Shown: piece by piece, positions 1 to 4,846 of the stretch | How the letters are laid out: every line of letters begins with the position of its first letter | Position numbering within the stretch: position 1 is the stretch's first letter | Assembly (NCBI GenBank): GCA_012103495.1 | Contig: WLWR01000100.1 | Location: 1-6,669, forward strand | Length of the DNA stretch: 6,669 bases | Origin: Legionellales bacterium | Lineage (GTDB): Bacteria > Pseudomonadota > Gammaproteobacteria > WLWR01 | Reading direction: 5' to 3' | The notes under the pieces: model-generated | Database searches by the model: none | The model's input: the letters and a program-made list of their open reading frames with translations, nothing else | What the model was told of the DNA's origin: nothing | Position numbers and translations under genes: made by a program

Positions 1-18
1 CCCCGATTTCCAATTCCC

Positions 19-99
19 AATTAAGTAAACTGTCCCCCGATTCCGAACTTTATTCAAACAACGTTGTTAACCTGAAATCGGGGGACAGTATACTTAATT
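19..99. repeat. Inverted pair of the 26-bp repeat with a nested palindrome
   Basis: The copy at 19-44 and the inverted copy at 74-99 could pair as a 26-bp stem with two mismatches (GTAAAC against GTATAC, and GATTCC against GATTTC). The 29-base gap contains a perfect 12-bp palindrome, AACAACGTTGTT, at 57-68. This is the head-to-head arrangement seen in BIME-type elements. The structure could form a long RNA hairpin or a DNA cruciform. No U-tract follows it, so there is no support for calling it an intrinsic terminator. Confidence 0.8.
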
Positions 100-107
100 C
101 AATTCCC

Positions 108-163
108 AATTAAGTAAACTGTCCCCTGATTTCGCAATTAAGTAAACTGTCCCCTGATTTCGC
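108..163 (+). repeat. Perfect 28-bp tandem duplication of the repeat
   Basis: Positions 108-135 and 136-163 are identical over 28 bases. Each contains one 26-bp repeat (the CCCCT variant) plus a GC linker. The identity points to a recent local duplication rather than two independent insertions. In addition, 100-126 is an exact 27-base copy of 11-37, starting CAATTCCC, so the flank of copy 1 was duplicated along with the repeat. Confidence 0.85.
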
Positions 164-209
164 CCCGATTTCAGAATTAAGTAAACTGTCCCCCGATTTC
201 AAGTTTTAG

Positions 210-237
210 TTGAAGTCATCGAGTTTTTTATTATACT
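210..237 (+). promoter_or_regulatory. Candidate sigma-70 promoter for the ankyrin gene
   Basis: TTGAAG (210-215) and TATACT (232-237) are separated by 16 bases and match the -35 and -10 consensus at 4/6 and 5/6 positions. Transcription would begin near 243-246. The -35 box starts only 10 bases after the last 26-bp repeat copy, so the repeats would sit directly upstream of the polymerase site. The call is from consensus alone. The surrounding AT-rich DNA offers other weak matches. Confidence 0.45.
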
Positions 238-421
238 CTGGGCAGAATAATTATTATTGTTCTATTTAGGGAAGTTATTACCCGCATGGAAGGCTGATTC
301 ACAGACACGGCAGCTCATCATCAATGGGGCACGCTGTATTCTTCCTAAGTGCTATTTCACAGTGTAATTTTCTGATAATTTTGGGGATCATTTTTGATCT
401 TTTAGGGAATTAATTATATCC

Positions 422-427
422 AGGAGG
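422..427 (+). promoter_or_regulatory. Strong Shine-Dalgarno for the ankyrin gene
   Basis: AGGAGG lies six bases before the ATG at 434. It is a full-strength ribosome binding site at good spacing. It fixes the start and shows that the Ser/Gly/Asp repeat tract is translated as the true N-terminus. Confidence 0.85.
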
Positions 428-433
428 CTTACC

Positions 434-3400
434 ATGTTTAGAAGAGGATCATCGTCGGGAGATTCATCATCGTCGGGAGATTCATCATCGTCGGGAGATT
501 CATCATCGTCGGGAGATTCATCATCGTCGGGAGATTCATCATCGTCGGGAGATGTATTGTTAATAAGTGGTTTGCTAGATCAGCTTTCCGCTTTAATTCA
601 ATGTTTTGCTTCAGATAAGCGGTGTTTACCAGATTTTTTGGAGGCACAATTAAAACAGTTGGTTGCTATGCCTACTGAGATGGTTGAGTCAATAGTTAAT
701 CAGCCATCTGACCCTCATCAGAGAACGGCTTTGCATTGGATGGCGTGGTACGGTGAAGCAAATGCATGTGATGCGTTAATTAAAGCAGGTGCAGATTTTG
801 AGTTAAAAGATCGCAATGGTTTGACACCTTTGCACTGTGCGGTCATGCGTGGGCATTTTATGACGACCAAAGTGTTGTTGTTACAAGGGGCTGATCCTCT
901 AACGTCTATTACTGGTGATACAGAATATGAATTGGGTGGTTTAAAATGTTTACCTGGTGATACGGCTGTCAATATTGCTGACAAAGGACAGTATCAATCC
1001 ATACAAAATCTTTTCAAGGTCTTCGCGCAAGAATCTCTTGCTGAGCGTACTCAATTAGAAGCTTGCTTGGATCGCATCTGCATCGAATCTACCGAACCAG
1101 CTTTATTGGCTCAAACTTACCAAGTTGCTATACAAATAGGTGATCTAGATAAGGTAAGCAATTATTTGGAGGCAAAAGAAGATCCGAATATAAAAGTGTT
1201 TGATCAACCTGCTTTGGTTTATGCAGCAAAACACGGGGATCGGTCGATGTGTCGATTACTCCTTAGATACCATGCTGATATAAATCTTGAAGATAACGAC
1301 CAACACAGTGCAATTTATTATGCTGTTAAAAATGGCGATTATGGGTTGACTGATGTGTTGTTAACACATCAGGCACAGACTCATTTTCCTGAAGAGAAAG
1401 AAACGCTGATGCATGTGGCCGTTCGAGGAAAATCCTTAGCCGTTGTTAATTTACTGATTCGTCATCAATGTCCAACAAATGTAAAAGATCATGAAGGGCG
1501 GTTGCCAATTCATATTGCAGCCATGGATCGAGAAATGTCATATTTTAGTATCGATGTATTATTGACCCATTTAAACGATGTGAATGCAACCGATGAGCAA
1601 GGTAATACAATCTTGCATTTGGCTTTGGAAAAAGGTAACGAATATTTTATTAGACGTTGTCTAAGTGCTGGAGTAAATGCTTTTCATCGTAATAAAGATC
1701 AGTTAACTGCGTTACAAGTCGCAGAGCGCGCAGGCCAGAATCTAGTGGCAAAACGATTACAGCATATTATTCATGCTGGAGAAATGGGTGATTTTAAACT
1801 TGGGAACCCCAGTCAACTATTGATTGAAGCTGCTAAGGAGGGAAACAAAGCCAAATGGCAAGCGGCTATAACAGCCGGTGCTTATGTTAATTATCAAGAT
1901 AAGGAGCAAAAAAATACGGCGTTGCATTATGCTGCACGTGCTGGTTTTTCTGACTTAATAGAAGATTTATTGACCGCTGGGGCTGACATAAATATCGGTA
2001 ATCAAAACGATTGGCCGCCGCTTTATTTGGCTATTTATTTCGAGCAAGTTCACGCGACTCAATTGTTACTGCAAACAAAAAAATCCAAACTTGATATGAA
2101 GTCTAATACGGATGCGTTGAGTATCGATGGTCGTGTTTGTATCCCACACAATGCCAATGCGTTTGACATTGCAAGGGCTGTTAAGCACTCAACAATAAGC
2201 CAACATTTACGTGATGTGGCGGTTGAAACTTTCATGCAGGGATTGGACGATACTTTGGATCATCAATTGATTGCCAGCGTACAAGCACGGGATGTTGCTA
2301 GAGTCGAATTGCTAATCAACCAAGGTGCTGATGCCAATGTCTGTAATGAGCAAGGCCGACCATTGATGATTTTGGCAGCAGCGACCTATCACTTAACCCT
2401 GATGAAATTGGTGGGGCAAAATTGCCGTGATGTTTTTGCCAGAGGTGGAGAACGGCAATCCAATGCACTGGATGTGGCAGTGAGAACTTCATCGCCTAAT
2501 CTTGAATTGATTGCTTATCTTGTGGATGAATTGCAGTTTGATATTGATTTGCCAAGACCCTTGTGTCTTTCGACGGCTGTTATGATGGCTTGCAACTTTG
2601 GTAGTGTCGAGTTGCTGGACTTTCTAATGGGACGTTCAGCAAACGTGCAACGTGCCGATGGTCATGGTATGACGCCTTTTTTACATGCATTGGATTCAGA
2701 AGAACAGAAGTCTTCCGATTGCTTAACATTACTTGAACAGCGTGGTTATGCTGATCTAACCGCTGTTACCTACAATGGTCGTTCGGCTCTTTATTTTGCT
2801 GCTGCGCGTGGGCGGGTTGATTGGGTACAACGAATCATTGAAGATTTACAACAACGCCAACAAATTGAGGCGATTGATCAAGCGACCGTGGATCAAGGTT
2901 TTACGCCATTAATGTTGGCTTGTATCAATGGGCATCCTGTTTGCGTTGACATGTTGATTAACGCGGGAGCTGATATTCATGCCCGTGATACTTACAAAAG
3001 CACCATGCTAAAGCACGCTATTGATGGGGGTTCTGTTGCTTGTGTTGACCGATTGTTGCAAGCGGGTGCTGAAGTTAATGAATGCTTTGGAGTTTGGTCA
3101 ACGCTGGAATATGCGGTGTATAAAGACCAGTTGTCGATCATAAGCCGATTGTTAGAGGAACCAGCTTGTGATGTTGACATCAAAAATGAAAATGAAGACT
3201 CGCAGTCTACACCCTTGATCACCGCCACTAAGTCTGGTCGTAATGATATTGTCGGGTTGTTGGTGAAACAGGGCGCTACATTAGATATTCACGATCAAAA
3301 AGGGGGCACACCTTTACGTAATGCGGTATATAAGTCTTTGGTTGACACGGTTGATTTATTATTGCAATTAGGCGCCGATCCCAATTATGTAATGCGAGAT

Positions 3401-4846
3401 ACACGCTATGACAAGCCCGCTTTAGTATTGGCTATACAATACGATGATTTTCCTACAATGCGGTTATTGATGGCTCACCCGAATATTGATTTGAATCAAG
3501 CTAATTCATCGATAACCGCTGGTACAGCGGTTATGGGAGCTATTTATTGGGATAATATCGATGCGTTGCAATTATTGATAAGTGATGAACGATTGGATTT
3601 AACGGTGACTGCTGGTGGTGATGGGATGTTGCCTCTTACTCTGGCACGGCGAAAAGGTCGTTCAGATATTATTCAACTGTTGGAGCAAGCAGGGGCGGCG
3701 GATGTTAACAGTTTATTGCTACGTGCCACTGTAGATAATGACGCTGAAGCCTTTACTCAAGATTTGGATCAAGGTGAATCGTTTGTTCCCAATCCAAGGT
3801 TGAATAAGTCTTTATTGCTTTACGCCATAGAAAATCGTGCCCATGCGATTATCCGTATCATTATTGAACGCAAATTATGTCATTTGGATCAACCGATCAT
3901 CATAGATGAGCAACGAAACATGTATCCATTGTTTTTGGCGGCGACAATGGGCGATGTTGAGGCGGTACAGTTACTGCTTGATCAAAAACACAGTGATGTT
4001 GATGTGAATAGTGAATCACTCATGTATCAAACGCCATTAATAGAAGCGGCGGCTTTAAGTCATACTGCGGTGGTGAAATTACTGTTAGCGGATTCTCGTA
4101 CGGATGTGAACAAAGGTCGGCCGCATATTGGCAATGATGGGGTCAATCCATTTATTGCGGTGTTTAGCAATAAGGGCAGCGGTAGTTTGATGACTGAGTA
4201 TGTGGCCAGTGAAGAAGATTGGGTGGAAACAGCAATCGCTCTCGCTCAGCATGAAAAATTTAATCCATTATGTCGTCGTGTGCTTTGGGGCGGTCATACC
4301 ACGGCTTTAATGTGTGCCCAAGAAAATGTTGAAGTGTTGCGTGATGTGTTAAAAATACCAGCGGCTAATACGGGGTTAAATTTTAAAGATAAGGAGGGTC
4401 ACAGTGTCTTAAGTTTAGCCGCGCAGGCGGGAAGAACTGGGGCCGTTTGTTTGTTAGTCACTCAACCGGGTATTCAGGTTAATTTAGTAGAAGATCATGG
4501 ATTTACCCCTGTGTATCTTGCTGCAAGGCATGGCCATGTTTCGACAGTGAAAGCACTGCTGCAAGTTGAACGTTGTGACCTCACTAAATCTTCGCATACG
4601 AGAGATACTCCATTGCATGTGGCGACTCAATACAATCATGTGGATTGTGTCAAAGTCCTGATTGATGTGTTGACCTCTCGTCAACAATCAGCACAGCTCA
4701 ATGCAATCAATGAAAAAGGGAACACACCTTTGCATGTGGCTTGCCTGCATGGATGTCAGGAAAGTGCAACTTTATTAATAGAAGCTGGTGCAGATTGTGG
4801 CTGCCTTGATTCATCTATCTCTGCGTCTGACAGTCCTTCTGGTTGA
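434..4846 (+). CDS. Giant ankyrin-repeat protein with N-terminal (SSSSGD)n tract, possible host-directed effector
   Basis: This 1470-residue protein is almost entirely ankyrin repeats, a fold used for protein-protein binding. Residues 1-40 are MFRRG followed by a low-complexity Ser/Gly/Asp tract. Residues 41-95 are a short non-repeat helical-looking region. From about 97 to 1459 repeats follow one another, about thirty or more including degenerate ones. The clearest are near 97, 129, 494, 822, 925, 1356, 1391 and 1429, with TPLH/TALH-type turns and GAD/GA(D)xN loops (for example GNTPLHVACLHG and LLIEAGAD near the C-terminus). No signal peptide, transmembrane segment or enzymatic domain is evident, so the product looks cytosolic or exported by a system that needs no Sec signal. 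Large ankyrin proteins in Legionella, Coxiella and other symbionts are often type IV effectors. That role is inferred here, and no clear C-terminal E-block is seen. The last residues (about 1455-1470, ending SDSPSG) are complementary to phage tail-protein codons, so the natural C-terminus may have been lost. No terminator follows. Confidence 0.95.
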   Translation: MFRRGSSSGDSSSSGDSSSSGDSSSSGDSSSSGDSSSSGDVLLISGLLDQLSALIQCFASDKRCLPDFLEAQLKQLVAMPTEMVESIVNQPSDPHQRTALHWMAWYGEANACDALIKAGADFELKDRNGLTPLHCAVMRGHFMTTKVLLLQGADPLTSITGDTEYELGGLKCLPGDTAVNIADKGQYQSIQNLFKVFAQESLAERTQLEACLDRICIESTEPALLAQTYQVAIQIGDLDKVSNYLEAKEDPNIKVFDQPALVYAAKHGDRSMCRLLLRYHADINLEDNDQHSAIYYAVKNGDYGLTDVLLTHQAQTHFPEEKETLMHVAVRGKSLAVVNLLIRHQCPTNVKDHEGRLPIHIAAMDREMSYFSIDVLLTHLNDVNATDEQGNTILHLALEKGNEYFIRRCLSAGVNAFHRNKDQLTALQVAERAGQNLVAKRLQHIIHAGEMGDFKLGNPSQLLIEAAKEGNKAKWQAAITAGAYVNYQDKEQKNTALHYAARAGFSDLIEDLLTAGADINIGNQNDWPPLYLAIYFEQVHATQLLLQTKKSKLDMKSNTDALSIDGRVCIPHNANAFDIARAVKHSTISQHLRDVAVETFMQGLDDTLDHQLIASVQARDVARVELLINQGADANVCNEQGRPLMILAAATYHLTLMKLVGQNCRDVFARGGERQSNALDVAVRTSSPNLELIAYLVDELQFDIDLPRPLCLSTAVMMACNFGSVELLDFLMGRSANVQRADGHGMTPFLHALDSEEQKSSDCLTLLEQRGYADLTAVTYNGRSALYFAAARGRVDWVQRIIEDLQQRQQIEAIDQATVDQGFTPLMLACINGHPVCVDMLINAGADIHARDTYKSTMLKHAIDGGSVACVDRLLQAGAEVNECFGVWSTLEYAVYKDQLSIISRLLEEPACDVDIKNENEDSQSTPLITATKSGRNDIVGLLVKQGATLDIHDQKGGTPLRNAVYKSLVDTVDLLLQLGADPNYVMRDTRYDKPALVLAIQYDDFPTMRLLMAHPNIDLNQANSSITAGTAVMGAIYWDNIDALQLLISDERLDLTVTAGGDGMLPLTLARRKGRSDIIQLLEQAGAADVNSLLLRATVDNDAEAFTQDLDQGESFVPNPRLNKSLLLYAIENRAHAIIRIIIERKLCHLDQPIIIDEQRNMYPLFLAATMGDVEAVQLLLDQKHSDVDVNSESLMYQTPLIEAAALSHTAVVKLLLADSRTDVNKGRPHIGNDGVNPFIAVFSNKGSGSLMTEYVASEEDWVETAIALAQHEKFNPLCRRVLWGGHTTALMCAQENVEVLRDVLKIPAANTGLNFKDKEGHSVLSLAAQAGRTGAVCLLVTQPGIQVNLVEDHGFTPVYLAARHGHVSTVKALLQVERCDLTKSSHTRDTPLHVATQYNHVDCVKVLIDVLTSRQQSAQLNAINEKGNTPLHVACLHGCQESATLLIEAGADCGCLDSSISASDSPSG
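446..553 (+). repeat. In-frame 18-bp minisatellite encoding (SSSSGD)n
   Basis: The 18-bp unit TCATCGTCGGGAGATTCA is repeated without a single mismatch from 449 to 553, about 5.8 copies. Three bases (GGA) at 446 belong to a further partial unit. It encodes residues 5-40: G-SSS-GD and then five SSSSGD blocks. Because 18 is divisible by three, slippage would lengthen or shorten the N-terminal tail without breaking the frame. The tract is probably a flexible, hydrophilic, acidic linker. Identity at synonymous positions, with the serines always encoded in the same codon order, indicates recent expansion rather than selection on protein sequence alone. Confidence 0.95.

Larger units (their letters stand above)
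1..200. repeat. Cluster of a 26-bp interspersed repeat (REP/BIME-like)
   Basis: A 26-bp unit beginning AATTAAGTAAAC and ending CCCCGATTTC occurs at 19-44, 108-133, 136-161 and 175-200 on the + strand and at 74-99 on the - strand. Fragments consisting only of the CCCCGATTTC end lie at 1-10 and 163-172. The copies differ by one or two bases: GTAAAC or GTATAC in the left half, CCCCC or CCCCT in the middle, GATTTC or GATTCC at the end. The fragment at base 1 suggests the array continues off the left edge. No ORF of note lies in this stretch. From memory, similar ACAGT(T/A)TACTTAATT elements are scattered through many gammaproteobacterial genomes, often near REP-associated IS200-like (RAYT) transposases. 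No transposase is visible here, so that link is inference. Confidence 0.9.
201..433 (+). other. Non-coding leader upstream of the ankyrin gene
   Basis: These 233 bases between the repeat cluster and the ankyrin start codon contain no credible ORF: the one ATG in a plausible context (286) stops after three codons. They are AT-rich and hold the promoter candidate at 210-237 and the Shine-Dalgarno at 422-427. A small inverted repeat, GATCA-TTTT-TGATC (386-399), is too short to interpret. If the promoter is correct, the transcript has an untranslated leader of roughly 190 bases, long enough to carry regulation. I recognise no riboswitch or regulator box. Confidence 0.6.

Noticed and set aside
1..200. 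CRISPR array
   Set aside because: The repeats face both ways, spacing varies from 2 to 29 bases, two copies are fragments, and there are no spacers of regular length or cas genes.
386..399. Hairpin GATCA-TTTT-TGATC as terminator or operator
   Set aside because: The stem is only five AT-rich base pairs and no clean U-run follows.
394..420. Promoter TTGATC / TATATC just before the ankyrin gene
   Set aside because: The spacer is only 15 bases, both boxes are weak, and the start point would fall on the Shine-Dalgarno, which would then be useless.
446..553. On/off phase variation by the minisatellite
   Set aside because: The 18-bp unit is a multiple of three and the tract has no odd-length run, so slippage changes length but not frame.
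438..647. Minus-strand ORF with LPTMMN repeats
   Set aside because: It is the complement of the SSSSGD minisatellite within the ankyrin gene. Its repeats come from the DNA repeat, and it has no independent support.
718..984. Minus-strand ORF of 88 codons (and similar ones at 2992-3228 and 4484-4687)
   Set aside because: All are antisense to well-formed ankyrin repeats and show no features of real proteins.
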